Assembly: GCF_041583195.1 (NCBI RefSeq)
Contig: NZ_JBFHGL010000002.1
Span: 248,001-312,000, forward strand
DNA: 64,000 bases
Direction of reading: 5' to 3'
Origin: Sulfurimonas sp.
GTDB taxonomy: Bacteria > Campylobacterota > Campylobacteria > Campylobacterales > Sulfurimonadaceae
Shown: in pieces, positions 1 through 8,970 of the stretch
Layout: each line of letters starts with the position of its first letter
Numbering within the stretch: the stretch's first letter is position 1
Notes under the pieces: generated by a model
What the model saw: the letters and a program-made list of their open reading frames with translations, nothing else
Databases searched by the model: none
What the model was told of the DNA's origin: nothing
Translations under genes and position numbers: made by a program

Positions 1-1
1 T

Positions 2-595
2 ATGTGGTTATGGACTAACTCACCTGAAAAAGCTCCGGATCAAGCTGAGTACATCACAATAGGTTATAAAAACGGTGACCCTATCTCTATCAACGGTGAA
101 GAGATGTCACCTGCTACACTTTTAAGAACTCTAAATGAATATGGAAACAAACATGGTATCGGTAGAATAGATATTGTTGAAAACCGCTACGTTGGTATGA
201 AAGCTCGTGGATGTTATGAAACTCCAGGTGGAACTATTATGTTAAAGGCTCATAGAGCTATTGAATCAATTTGTCTTGATCGTGAAGAAGCTCACTTAAA
301 AGATGAGATGATGCCTCGTTATGCAAAACTAATCTACAACGGTTTTTGGTTTTCTCCTGAGCGTGAGATGCTTCAAGCTGCAATCGACACTACACAAAAA
401 TATGTTCAAGGTAACGTAAGACTAAAACTTTACAAAGGGAATGTTGAAGTAGTTGGACGTGAATCTGACATGTCACTATATTCTGAAGAGCACTCAACTT
501 TTGAAGAGGATGAAGTATACAACCAAAAAGATGCTGAAGGATTTATCCGCCTAAATGCACTTAGAAGAATAATAGCCGGTAAAAAAAGAGGTTAA
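2..595 (+). CDS. argG: Argininosuccinate synthase, C-terminal half (cut by window edge)
   Basis: This enzyme joins citrulline and aspartate with ATP to make argininosuccinate, the penultimate step of arginine synthesis in the cytoplasm. The visible 197 residues match the C-terminal half of the roughly 400-residue family, including the conserved stretch [16 protein letters not shown] and the following AHRAIE. The reading frame is open to the left edge, so the Met at base 2 is internal and the real start lies outside the window. The next gene begins one base after the stop, which suggests co-transcription. Assignment is secure; only the N-terminal half cannot be assessed. Confidence 0.96.
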   Translation: MWLWTNSPEKAPDQAEYITIGYKNGDPISINGEEMSPATLLRTLNEYGNKHGIGRIDIVENRYVGMKARGCYETPGGTIMLKAHRAIESICLDREEAHLKDEMMPRYAKLIYNGFWFSPEREMLQAAIDTTQKYVQGNVRLKLYKGNVEVVGRESDMSLYSEEHSTFEEDEVYNQKDAEGFIRLNALRRIIAGKKRG

Positions 596-596
596 T

Positions 597-1334
597 ATGA
601 GTATGATTAGAATTGATATGGACTCTCCTGAATTTAAGGAGAGAATGGAAAAAACTATAAAATTTACTGATAAAGTTTGTGAATCTCGCGGATGGGTATA
701 TAACCCGCAAGAGGAAGTAAACGAGGGTGTACAGATGGGTCTTGCAAGAAACAAGATTATGTACAACAAACTTTTTTGTCCATGTTTCATGGTAGAAGAA
801 GTTGATGGAAAACCTCAAAGCGTTGACAATAGAATATGTCCATGTAAACCTGCAATTGAAAAAGAGATTCCTGAAGAGGGAAAATGTCACTGTGGAATTT
901 TTTGTACGCCTGAATATGCTGCTGAAAAAAGAATTGAACTTGGTATGGAAGAAGTTGTACATACTCATTCACGTGGTCTTACAAAAGAGGAATGTGAAGT
1001 TCTAGTAAAACAACCGGAACTTGATGGTGATGAGTTAACTGCACTTATTGAGGCTAGAGAACTTGGAATGGTTGAATTTACACTTATAGATGTTCGTGAA
1101 CACATGGAATGGCAAATGGGTCATATTAAGGGTGCAGACAAGCTTATTCCTACAAGTAGTTTTTATCAAGCGATTGAAGAAGCTAGTTTAGATAAAGATG
1201 CTCATAACATCGTTTATTGTCATGTTGGAAGTAGAAGTACACACGTAGCGATGATTATGAAAGATATGGGCTATACACAAGTTGGAAACTTAACTCACGG
1301 TATTGTTTCATACGGTGGAGAGATAGAGAGATAA
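597..1334 (+). CDS. Ferredoxin:thioredoxin reductase catalytic domain fused to a rhodanese domain
   Basis: Residues 1-115 carry the cysteine pattern of the ferredoxin:thioredoxin reductase catalytic (beta) subunit: CPC at 61-63, CPC at 81-83 and CHC at 97-99, which in the family hold a [4Fe-4S] cluster next to a redox-active disulfide. Cys103 is extra. Residues 130-245 form a rhodanese domain with the DVRE motif at 165-168 and a candidate sulfur-carrying Cys208 followed by HVGSRS. The rhodanese domain could carry persulfide to or from the Fe-S disulfide site, but that is inference. No FTR variable subunit is encoded nearby. The gene sits one base after argG, and its stop overlaps the rplI start (TAATG). 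Domain calls are confident; the physiological substrate is unknown. Confidence 0.85.
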   Translation: MSMIRIDMDSPEFKERMEKTIKFTDKVCESRGWVYNPQEEVNEGVQMGLARNKIMYNKLFCPCFMVEEVDGKPQSVDNRICPCKPAIEKEIPEEGKCHCGIFCTPEYAAEKRIELGMEEVVHTHSRGLTKEECEVLVKQPELDGDELTALIEARELGMVEFTLIDVREHMEWQMGHIKGADKLIPTSSFYQAIEEASLDKDAHNIVYCHVGSRSTHVAMIMKDMGYTQVGNLTHGIVSYGGEIER

Positions 1335-1783
1335 TGAAAGTACTTTTAATAAAAGATGTAAAAAGCTTAGGAAAAGCAGGCGAAGTTAAAGAGGTAAAAC
1401 CTGGTTATGGTCAAAACTTTTTAATAAAAAAAGGTTTTGCAAAAGCTGCAACAGATGAGATAATTGCACAACATAAAGAGGAAGAAGCACAAAAAGCACA
1501 AGATCTAAAAGATGAAATTGCTTCACTTCAAGATATGGCTAAAAAACTTGATAAACTTGAAATTGTCATAACTAAAAAAATTGGACAAAATGGACATCTG
1601 TTTGGTGCAGTTACAAAAGATGAAATAGCATCAGCACTGCAAGAGCAACACAATATAGAGATCGATAAAAAACACATAACTGACAAAATAGCTATAAAAA
1701 GTGTTGGTGAGCATGATGTTGATCTTAAACTAGGTCATGCTATTCATGCTACTCTTCACGTAGATGTACAAGGAGAAGAGTAG
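1334..1783 (+). CDS. rplI: 50S ribosomal protein bL9
   Basis: This is a component of the large ribosomal subunit that binds 23S rRNA near the L1 stalk base. The 149 residues have the family's normal length. The N-terminal rRNA-binding domain (MKVLLIKDVKSLGKAGEV, then GYGQNFLIKKGFA) is followed by a charged connecting helix at about residues 45-75 and a C-terminal domain with GHLFGAVT. The ATG overlaps the stop of the upstream gene in a TAATG arrangement, which indicates translational coupling. The order argG, rplI, hslV, hslU, era is typical of Campylobacterota, here with an added redox gene between argG and rplI. Confidence 0.96.
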   Translation: MKVLLIKDVKSLGKAGEVKEVKPGYGQNFLIKKGFAKAATDEIIAQHKEEEAQKAQDLKDEIASLQDMAKKLDKLEIVITKKIGQNGHLFGAVTKDEIASALQEQHNIEIDKKHITDKIAIKSVGEHDVDLKLGHAIHATLHVDVQGEE

Positions 1784-1786
1784 TAA

Positions 1787-2323
1787 ATGTTTGACGCTAC
1801 TACGATACTTGCTTATAAGGGTAAAAACAAAGCTGTTATAGGCGGTGACGGTCAAGTAACATTTGGCAATTCCATACTAAAAGGCAACGCTACTAAAATC
1901 AGAAAACTTCATCATGGAAAGATACTTGCAGGTTTTGCAGGTAGCACGGCTGATGCATTCAACCTTTTTGATATGTTTGAAGAGTTTTTAGAAGATAAAA
2001 AAGGTGATATTTTAAAAAGCGTTATCGAATTTTCAAAAGCTTGGAGAAAAGATAAAGTACTGCGCCGTTTAGAAGCTATGATGATCGTTTTAAATAAAGA
2101 TCATATTTTTATACTTACAGGTAACGGTGATGTAGTTGAACCTGAAGATGGAGAGATCGCATCTATAGGAAGCGGTGGAAACTTTGCAATTTCAGCTGCA
2201 CGCGCACTTAAAAAGCATGCCGATATGGATGAAGAAGATTTAGTAAAAGAATCTTTAATGATCGCAGGTGAGCTTTGTATATACACAAACCAAAATATAA
2301 AAACATTAACTTTAGAGGACTAG
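1787..2323 (+). CDS. hslV: HslV, proteolytic subunit of the HslVU ATP-dependent protease
   Basis: HslV is the threonine protease core of the cytoplasmic HslVU (ClpYQ) complex and degrades unfolded and regulatory proteins fed to it by HslU. The sequence shows the expected core, with [10 protein letters not shown] and [11 protein letters not shown] as in the family. The predicted catalytic threonine is Thr5 ([12 protein letters not shown]), so a four-residue leader must be removed to expose it, whereas in E. coli HslV the Thr directly follows the initiator Met. At 178 residues the length is normal. It lies three bases after rplI and three bases before hslU, consistent with one operon. Confidence 0.95.
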   Translation: MFDATTILAYKGKNKAVIGGDGQVTFGNSILKGNATKIRKLHHGKILAGFAGSTADAFNLFDMFEEFLEDKKGDILKSVIEFSKAWRKDKVLRRLEAMMIVLNKDHIFILTGNGDVVEPEDGEIASIGSGGNFAISAARALKKHADMDEEDLVKESLMIAGELCIYTNQNIKTLTLED

Positions 2324-2326
2324 TGA

Positions 2327-3658
2327 TTGGATTTAACACCTAAAGAGATAGTTGAATATCTAGATAAATATGTAATTAGCCAAAAAGACGCTAAAAAAAC
2401 TATTGCCTTAGCACTTCGTACACGCTACAGACGTATGCAGCTAAGTGATGAACTTCAACATGAAATTACACCTAAAAATATTTTAATGATAGGATCAACC
2501 GGTGTAGGAAAAACAGAGATCTCTAGACGCTTGGCAAAAATGATGAAAGTTCCTTTTATAAAAGTTGAAGCCAGTAAATATACAGAAGTTGGATTTGTCG
2601 GTCGTGATGTTGAATCTATGGTTCGTGATTTAGTTATAAACTCAGTATCGATCGTAAAGGCTGAGAAAGAGGAAGAAAATAAAGAAAAGATTGAAAACTA
2701 TGTTATTAATAAAATAGTTGAAAAACTTCTTCCACCACTTCCTGAGAGTGCAAGCGAATCTAAAAAAGATGACTACCAAAGATTACTAGAAGGTATGGAG
2801 AAACGTGTTGAATCAGGTGAGATGGATGATAAGATAATTGAGATAGAAGTTGATTCAAATATTCAAGTAGAATTTGCAGACTCAAACCTGCCTCCTGAGA
2901 TGATCAAGGTTCAAGAATCTTTTACAAAAGTTTTTTCTCAATTAAACAAAGAAGACAAGAAAAAAGAGATAAGTGTAAAAGATGCTAAGATTATGCTGCG
3001 AGCAGAAGCAAGTGCAAAACTAATTGATAACAATTCTATAAATGCCGAGGCGCTTAGACGAGCTGAAAACGGTGGTATAATCTTTTTAGATGAGATAGAT
3101 AAAATCGCACTTAGTGAGAAGTCACAAGGGAGAAACGATCCTTCAAAAGAAGGAGTACAACGTGATCTACTTCCAATTGTTGAAGGAAGTTCTATTACTA
3201 CAAAATACGGTGTAATTAATACAGATCATATACTTTTTATAGCAGCCGGAGCATTTCATGTAAGTAAGCCTAGTGATCTAATACCAGAATTACAAGGGCG
3301 TTTTCCATTAAGAGTTGAGCTTGAGAGTTTAACTGAGGATTCACTATATCAAATACTTACACAAACGAAAAATTCGCTTTTAAAGCAATATCAGGCACTT
3401 TTATCAGTTGAAGGTATGGAGCTTATATTTGATGATGAAGCGGTTCGTGCTATTGCTGGGCTTGCACATCGTGCAAATGAAATAACTGAAGATATTGGTG
3501 CTAGACGCCTTCATACAGTATTAGAGAAAATCTTAGAAGACATTAGTTTTATTGCTGATGAGTATAAAGATAAAGAATTTGTAGTAACAAAAGAGTTAGT
3601 ACATGAAAAACTAGATATGGTTGTCGAAGATGATGACCTATCTCGTTATATATTATAA
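2327..3658 (+). CDS. hslU: HslU, ATPase and unfoldase subunit of HslVU
   Basis: This AAA+ unfoldase forms the hexameric ring that unfolds substrates and passes them to HslV. Walker A (GSTGVGKT) lies at residues 56-63 and Walker B (IIFLDEID) at about 251-258. The pore loop reads GFVG at 89-92 where E. coli has GYVG, so the translocating aromatic is Phe instead of Tyr. The C-terminal region with GARRLHTVLEKILEDISF is the HslV-docking part. The best start is TTG at 2327, placed 7 bases after AGAGGAC; no ATG or in-frame GTG fits better. Its position directly after hslV supports the assignment. Confidence 0.96.
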   Translation: MDLTPKEIVEYLDKYVISQKDAKKTIALALRTRYRRMQLSDELQHEITPKNILMIGSTGVGKTEISRRLAKMMKVPFIKVEASKYTEVGFVGRDVESMVRDLVINSVSIVKAEKEEENKEKIENYVINKIVEKLLPPLPESASESKKDDYQRLLEGMEKRVESGEMDDKIIEIEVDSNIQVEFADSNLPPEMIKVQESFTKVFSQLNKEDKKKEISVKDAKIMLRAEASAKLIDNNSINAEALRRAENGGIIFLDEIDKIALSEKSQGRNDPSKEGVQRDLLPIVEGSSITTKYGVINTDHILFIAAGAFHVSKPSDLIPELQGRFPLRVELESLTEDSLYQILTQTKNSLLKQYQALLSVEGMELIFDDEAVRAIAGLAHRANEITEDIGARRLHTVLEKILEDISFIADEYKDKEFVVTKELVHEKLDMVVEDDDLSRYIL

Positions 3659-3669
3659 AAAGGGAAAGT

Positions 3670-4548
3670 ATGACAAAAGCAGGATTTGTTTCTTTAATTG
3701 GAAGACCAAACGCAGGTAAAAGTACCCTAATGAACTCACTTTTAGGTGAAAAGATTGCTATGGTTAGCCAAAAAGCAAATGCTACTAGGAAAAGATCTAA
3801 TGCTATTGTTATGCATGGAGACTCACAAATAATCTTTGTAGATACTCCTGGACTTCATGAAAAAGAGAAAGTACTAAACCAATTTATGCTTGACGAAGCT
3901 CTAAAAGCTATGGGAGACTGTGACTTAATTGTATATCTTGCACCTGTTACTGATTCAACTGAACACTATGAAAAATTTTTAAAACTTAATGAGAAGAAAG
4001 TTAAACACATAATTGTTTTAAGTAAGATAGATCAAGTAAGCCAAGAGAAGTTATTTAAAAAAATTGCTCAATACAACAAATTTTCTGACGAATTTGAAGC
4101 TCTTATTCCAACTGCTATTTCACGTCAAGTTGGTCATGATGATCTTCTTGATACTATAAGTAAAAATCTACCTGATTCTCCGTATCTTTATGATCCTGAT
4201 GATCTAACAAGTGAACTTGTACGTGATATATATGCAGGTTTTATACGCGAAGGAATTTTTGAAAACATAAGTGATGAAATTCCATATGAAAGTGATGTTT
4301 TGATAGATAAAATAGAAGAAGACGGAAAAGTTGATCATATTTACGCTTCTATTATCGTTGAAAAAGAGAGCCAAAAAGGTATCATTATTGGAAAAGGCGG
4401 TGAAGCTATTAAAAGAATAGGGATTTACTCTAGGAAAAAAATAGAAATACTTAGCGGAAAAAAGGTATTTTTAGATCTGCAGGTAATTGTAAAAAAAGGC
4501 TGGTCTAAAGATAAAGAATATTTAAAAGAGATAGGTTATACATCATGA
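3670..4548 (+). CDS. era: GTPase Era, 16S rRNA-binding ribosome assembly factor
   Basis: Era is a GTPase that binds the 3' end of 16S rRNA and helps mature the 30S subunit. The G1 loop GRPNAGKS is at residues 11-18, the G3 motif DTPG at 58-61, and the G4 motif reads SKID at 118-121 instead of the usual NKxD. The C-terminal KH RNA-binding domain shows GIIIGKGGEAIKRIG. At 292 residues the length is normal. The gene follows hslU by 11 bases with an AGGGAAAG ribosome binding site, and its stop overlaps the next start by four bases. Confidence 0.96.
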   Translation: MTKAGFVSLIGRPNAGKSTLMNSLLGEKIAMVSQKANATRKRSNAIVMHGDSQIIFVDTPGLHEKEKVLNQFMLDEALKAMGDCDLIVYLAPVTDSTEHYEKFLKLNEKKVKHIIVLSKIDQVSQEKLFKKIAQYNKFSDEFEALIPTAISRQVGHDDLLDTISKNLPDSPYLYDPDDLTSELVRDIYAGFIREGIFENISDEIPYESDVLIDKIEEDGKVDHIYASIIVEKESQKGIIIGKGGEAIKRIGIYSRKKIEILSGKKVFLDLQVIVKKGWSKDKEYLKEIGYTS

Positions 4549-5513
4549 GATTAATTTTTTTAGTATTTATTACACTAGTGCATCTGAATGCAAATACAAT
4601 TTTAGACAACTACAGATTAAATGGCATTGATAGTATTGAAAAACAGCTTGATCTGGAACTTACTAAAAAAGAGTACTGGGACAGAGTTTTAAAAACTAAA
4701 GATACACGTTTTGGTTACTCTGAACTTTATTCTTCTTTTTTAATATGTGATAAAAACAGCTCAACTCTCACCATATACAAACAAGATGCAAACAACACCT
4801 ACGTACAGAAAAAAGTTTATAATGCTTTTACAGGTAAAGTTAATGGTGATAAGCAAAGAGAAGGTGATCTTAAAACTCCTGTAGGTATCTATTTAATAAA
4901 TGACAGATTAAGTAAAGAGACTAAACTAGACCCTTTTTATGGTCCACTTGCTTTTGTTACAAACTACCCGAATCTATACGATAGAATGCGTGGTAAAAAC
5001 GGAAGTGGTATCTGGTTACACGGTCTTCCAATAAATCAAGAACGTGACGATTTTACAAAAGGGTGTATTGCAATTGATAATCAAAGCATTGAATGTTTAG
5101 ATAGAAATATCAAAATGGATAAGACTGCTATAGTTATTTATCCTAGTAAGCCTAACTTTGCATCTAAAGATAAACTATCCTTTATATTATCTCAACTCTA
5201 CGAATGGAGATACTCTTGGTTATATAATGATGTAGAAAAATACCTGTCATACTATTCCGATGACTTTACTAGGTTTGATGGTATGCAAATAGATACGTTT
5301 AAAAAATATAAAACAAGAGTTTTCAAAAAAGATGAGAAAAAAACTATCATTTTTTCAGATATAAGTGTTATAGCTTATCCTGCAAGTCAAGATGTTTACC
5401 AAGTTACTTTTAAAGAGTATTATAAATCAAGAACATTTGAATTTAATGGGGATAAAACGCTTATAGTAAGGCTTGATGATATGAACAAGCTAAAAATCTT
5501 TATTGAAAAATAG
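4545..5513 (+). CDS. pgp2: Periplasmic YkuD-fold L,D-carboxypeptidase, Csd6/Pgp2-like, cell shape
   Basis: The protein has a signal peptide (cleavage near residue 16, after HLNA) and a YkuD catalytic domain with His159 in WLHGLP and Cys174 in TKGCIAI, positions close to the His and Cys of H. pylori Csd6. The remaining C-terminal region of about 110 residues resembles the NTF2-like domain of Csd6/Pgp2. In Campylobacter and Helicobacter these enzymes trim peptidoglycan tetrapeptides to tripeptides and are needed for helical shape. It overlaps era by four bases and directly abuts the Pgp1-like gene, whose enzyme would act on the tripeptide product. The family call is firm; trimming rather than transpeptidase activity is inferred from the architecture. 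Confidence 0.82.
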   Translation: MRLIFLVFITLVHLNANTILDNYRLNGIDSIEKQLDLELTKKEYWDRVLKTKDTRFGYSELYSSFLICDKNSSTLTIYKQDANNTYVQKKVYNAFTGKVNGDKQREGDLKTPVGIYLINDRLSKETKLDPFYGPLAFVTNYPNLYDRMRGKNGSGIWLHGLPINQERDDFTKGCIAIDNQSIECLDRNIKMDKTAIVIYPSKPNFASKDKLSFILSQLYEWRYSWLYNDVEKYLSYYSDDFTRFDGMQIDTFKKYKTRVFKKDEKKTIIFSDISVIAYPASQDVYQVTFKEYYKSRTFEFNGDKTLIVRLDDMNKLKIFIEK

Positions 5514-6800
5514 ATGTTGAAATTATTTTTTTTACTAACACTATCTTTCTCCTTAGCCTTATCTGATATTCAACTTCTAAAAAAACAAAATAATGATTCA
5601 AATACTACACTTTTAGTAATAGGTGGTATTCACGGCGATGAACCAGGTGGTTATTTCGCTGCTTCGCTTTTAGCTACTAATTATGAAATAACTTCAGGCA
5701 ATTTATGGATAGTTCCAAATCTAAACAAAAAAAGTATTCAAAAAGACGTTCGTGGAATTAATGGTGATATGAACAGAAAATTTTCCATCATTAATCAGGA
5801 CGACAAAGATGCTGCAATTATTAAAGAGATAAAAAACATCATACTTTCTAAAGATGTATCCCTTGTTTTAAATCTACACGACGGACACGGGTTTTATAGA
5901 AAAGAAGATCAGGGTAGAATTTTCAATCCAAATTCATGGGGTCAAACTTGTGTAATTGATCAATGTCAATTAAGCCAAGACCAACCGTTTGGAAACTTAA
6001 ACGATATAGCTTTAACTATTAAAAATAGTATGAATAAAAAGCTTATACAATCTCACCATAGTTTTGATGTTAGAAATACTAAGACAAAATTTGAAGATGA
6101 AGCTATGCAATTATCTCTTACTTATTTTGCCGTAACAAATAACAAACCTGCATTTGCAATTGAGACTAGTAAAAACTTGTCTTCTCTAGCCCAAAAAGTT
6201 TTTTATCAGCTCCTTGCCATTGAAGAATTTATGAAAATAATGGATATAAAATATCAAAGAAACTTTGAATTGACCGTACAAAATGTTGAAAAAACATTAA
6301 AAGAATATGGAAATTTAATAATAAATGACAATATTTCATTTAATTTAAACAATATAAAAAAATATTTAAGCTATATTCCGTTAAAATCAAAGCATAATGT
6401 ATTCGATTTCTCTCATCCTTTAGGTAGTTTCATAAAGGTAGATGATAGATATATCGTACTTATAGGTAATAAAAAAGTCACGACATTAAAAGCTCAGTAT
6501 TTTGAAAAAGAGCAAAAATGTCCCGAATATTTCAAAATTTCAGTTGATGGAAATGTGAAGAAAATTAAAAAAACTTCAGAATTTTATGTAACTGACGATT
6601 TTAAGGTATTACAAAACAATTCAGTGAGAGTTAATGTTATTGGATATAAAAGTAAAAATCCAAAAACTGAAGCTGGAATTGATATTGCTTATAGTTCTAT
6701 TGAAAAAAGATTTTCTATCGATAATGATGGTAAAATTTTCAGGATTGAACATTATAAAAATAATAAATTTTGTTCCATGAATATGGTTCATTTTAAATAG
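5514..6800 (+). CDS. pgp1: Periplasmic M14 D,L-carboxypeptidase, Csd4/Pgp1-like, cell shape
   Basis: A signal peptide of about 17 residues precedes an M14-type zinc carboxypeptidase domain. Likely zinc ligands are His40 and Glu43 (GGIHGDEPGG) and His122 (NLHDGHGF), and Glu217 (FAIETSK) is the likely catalytic base. The H. pylori homologue Csd4 is reported to use an atypical Gln as first ligand, whereas here the canonical His is present. After the catalytic domain come roughly 200 residues that fit the extra domains of Csd4. The family cuts the muropeptide tripeptide to a dipeptide. It starts on the base after the Pgp2-like stop, so the two trimming enzymes are co-transcribed. Confidence 0.82.
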   Translation: MLKLFFLLTLSFSLALSDIQLLKKQNNDSNTTLLVIGGIHGDEPGGYFAASLLATNYEITSGNLWIVPNLNKKSIQKDVRGINGDMNRKFSIINQDDKDAAIIKEIKNIILSKDVSLVLNLHDGHGFYRKEDQGRIFNPNSWGQTCVIDQCQLSQDQPFGNLNDIALTIKNSMNKKLIQSHHSFDVRNTKTKFEDEAMQLSLTYFAVTNNKPAFAIETSKNLSSLAQKVFYQLLAIEEFMKIMDIKYQRNFELTVQNVEKTLKEYGNLIINDNISFNLNNIKKYLSYIPLKSKHNVFDFSHPLGSFIKVDDRYIVLIGNKKVTTLKAQYFEKEQKCPEYFKISVDGNVKKIKKTSEFYVTDDFKVLQNNSVRVNVIGYKSKNPKTEAGIDIAYSSIEKRFSIDNDGKIFRIEHYKNNKFCSMNMVHFK

Positions 6801-6811
6801 GATCTTACTTA

Positions 6812-8350
6812 ATGAGTGAAAGTACTGGACAAACATTTACAAATGTAATCTCACTTAATCCTTATGAGGGTGATTACGTTAGCGGTATATCTAGTTTTTT
6901 AGCATATGACAATAACATTGCTTTCAAAAAAGATCAATTTAGTATTTCATATATCGATACAAACAGTTATATAAATGCTCAAATAACAATTAGTAAAAAT
7001 ATTCCTGAAGAAGATGTATATGATGCGATACTTAGTAAAACATATGATGAGTTAGCCTTAGATCAAGCGGTATCATATGAAATAGAGTATATAGAACTTT
7101 ATAATGCTCTAGATGCTGAGAACAAATACTTTAATGTTTTTGTTGTCGATCCTTTGGTTATTGAGGAAAGTTTTGAAGAGAGTATCAAACAAATTAAATA
7201 TATTGATACTATTATCCCTTCACCATTACTATTTAAATCACTTTACTCTAAAGAATTAATCACAAACTCTGATGCACATGTATTTATATATTTTGAAAAA
7301 ACAAATGCATTCATAGCTATATATAATGAAAAAGAATTTATCTTCAGTAAAACTATAGAGTATTCATATGAAAATCTTTACGAGCAATTTTGTGAACTTT
7401 ATGGTGAGCGTATAGAGTTTGAAGACTTTTTAAATTTTATGGAGTTTGAGGACTTAAAAACAACAGACAGTCCATATAAAGAGTTCTTTATAAAATTATA
7501 CAAAGATGTTTTTTATAATATCAATGATGTATTAACATATGTAAAAAGAGCATATGATATTAAAAAGTTTGAACATATATATATTGGTACTCAACGTCCT
7601 ACTGCATCAAAACTTGATGAAATATGTGAGTTTGAACTTAATATTAAATCTAGCGTTATAGATTTTGATTTTGGATTTGAAGAAGCTGAAGATGAAAACA
7701 TAAGCTTACTTCATTCATTAATGCAGCTATATGTAATTCTTCCTGATGAAGAAAAATACATTTGTAACTTTACAAAATATGAAAGACCTCCAAAATTTAT
7801 TCAAAGAGATAGTGGTAAACTTATACTAATTGCTGCTGCTTCATTAATACTTGGATTTGCTTATCCTGTTGGTAACTGGGTTGCTTCTTATGCCCAACAA
7901 CTTCAAAAAGATATTTTAAACAACGAATATGTTGAAGTGCATAACAAAAAAATTACAAGACAAGCTACTATTAAAAACAGAAAAGCTGATAAAGAGAAAG
8001 TTATAAAACTATTAAATGAAGAAAAAAATGCTTTCTTAGATAAAAAAGGAACATTGATTAAGATACATGACGTAAAAGTTAATTATCTTATGAAAGCAAA
8101 AATTTTAACAGCTCTAACTAAAAACCTTAATACTTTTAATGTAAAACTAGAATCAGTCAACTACCTTCAAAAAGATAAAAACAATAAGTTTGAACTAGGT
8201 CTGGTATCTTATAGAGATATTAGAATAACCAAGCTTATAAAACATCTTACAAAAGTTCATGAGGGGAGTATAAAATTCTCTATAGACAAAATCATTTATG
8301 ATGATGAAGAAAAAAAATATTTTAGTACATTAAAGGTGGAAGTATTATGA
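6812..8350 (+). CDS. GspL/PilM-PilN-like inner-membrane assembly platform protein
   Basis: Residues 1-330 look like a soluble cytoplasmic domain, followed by one transmembrane helix at about 336-354 and a periplasmic part that starts with a charged, probably coiled-coil stretch. This layout is that of GspL or of a PilM-PilN fusion (MshI type), which links the secretion ATPase to the periplasmic ring. The sequence alone is weakly conserved, so the call rests mainly on topology and position: it is the first gene of a cluster whose next genes are PilO-, PilP- and secretin-like. An AGGAT ribosome binding site lies upstream, and its stop overlaps the next start (ATGA). I do not recognise a precise named homologue. 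Confidence 0.6.
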   Translation: MSESTGQTFTNVISLNPYEGDYVSGISSFLAYDNNIAFKKDQFSISYIDTNSYINAQITISKNIPEEDVYDAILSKTYDELALDQAVSYEIEYIELYNALDAENKYFNVFVVDPLVIEESFEESIKQIKYIDTIIPSPLLFKSLYSKELITNSDAHVFIYFEKTNAFIAIYNEKEFIFSKTIEYSYENLYEQFCELYGERIEFEDFLNFMEFEDLKTTDSPYKEFFIKLYKDVFYNINDVLTYVKRAYDIKKFEHIYIGTQRPTASKLDEICEFELNIKSSVIDFDFGFEEAEDENISLLHSLMQLYVILPDEEKYICNFTKYERPPKFIQRDSGKLILIAAASLILGFAYPVGNWVASYAQQLQKDILNNEYVEVHNKKITRQATIKNRKADKEKVIKLLNEEKNAFLDKKGTLIKIHDVKVNYLMKAKILTALTKNLNTFNVKLESVNYLQKDKNNKFELGLVSYRDIRITKLIKHLTKVHEGSIKFSIDKIIYDDEEKKYFSTLKVEVL

Positions 8351-8970
8351 ATATAGAAGATTTATTACATAAAATAGACTCATCTTTAAAAGATAAAAGT
8401 GAAAAAGATGTAAAACTGACATATGCAATGGTTGCATTTGCCATCTTTGGATTTGCTTATCTTTTTTGGGATAGTTCGGCAAATGATTTTACTAAAGTTC
8501 AAAATGAGATTAAGTCTATACAGTCAAAAATAAATACAGATAAAGCTTATTTAGCTGCAAATCCTCAAGCTGTTATAGTACAACTTGAGAGTGATATCAG
8601 AAAAACTCAAACTGAGATGTTAGACTATAAAGATAAAAATAACTATATAAAACATAAGATCGAAACTATTTCATCACTTATATATGATGAGAGAACATGG
8701 GGTAAGTATATAAACTCTATAGCATATAATGCGAAGATTTACAATGTTAAGATTAAAGAATTCTCTAATGAATATGTTAATAGCAATGAATCTTTTGGTC
8801 ATATGCTTAACCTAGACATAAGTCTGACAGGTACTTTCAAAAATACTCTTAAGTTTATTAACTCACTTGAAAAAAGTGAACTCGTTGTAGATATTCATGA
8901 CTTAGAAATTAAAGCTAAGGATACTTTAGATACAAATATCAAACTTTCTGTATGGGGGATCACTTACTAA
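8347..8970 (+). CDS. PilO/GspM-like inner-membrane protein
   Basis: The 207-residue protein has a short cytoplasmic N-terminus, a single transmembrane helix at about residues 24-43, a periplasmic coiled coil (about 50-110) and a C-terminal alpha/beta region. This is the architecture of PilO and GspM, which form the periplasmic side of the assembly platform together with PilN/GspL. Its order between the GspL-like gene and a PilP-like gene supports the role. The start overlaps the upstream stop (ATGA), and its own stop overlaps the next start (TAATG). Sequence similarity is too low for a precise name. Confidence 0.6.
   Translation: MNIEDLLHKIDSSLKDKSEKDVKLTYAMVAFAIFGFAYLFWDSSANDFTKVQNEIKSIQSKINTDKAYLAANPQAVIVQLESDIRKTQTEMLDYKDKNNYIKHKIETISSLIYDERTWGKYINSIAYNAKIYNVKIKEFSNEYVNSNESFGHMLNLDISLTGTFKNTLKFINSLEKSELVVDIHDLEIKAKDTLDTNIKLSVWGITY

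Noticed and set aside
561-968. 135-residue minus-strand Phe/Ser-rich frame
   Set aside because: It is antisense to argG and the FTR-rhodanese gene, both with clear motifs.
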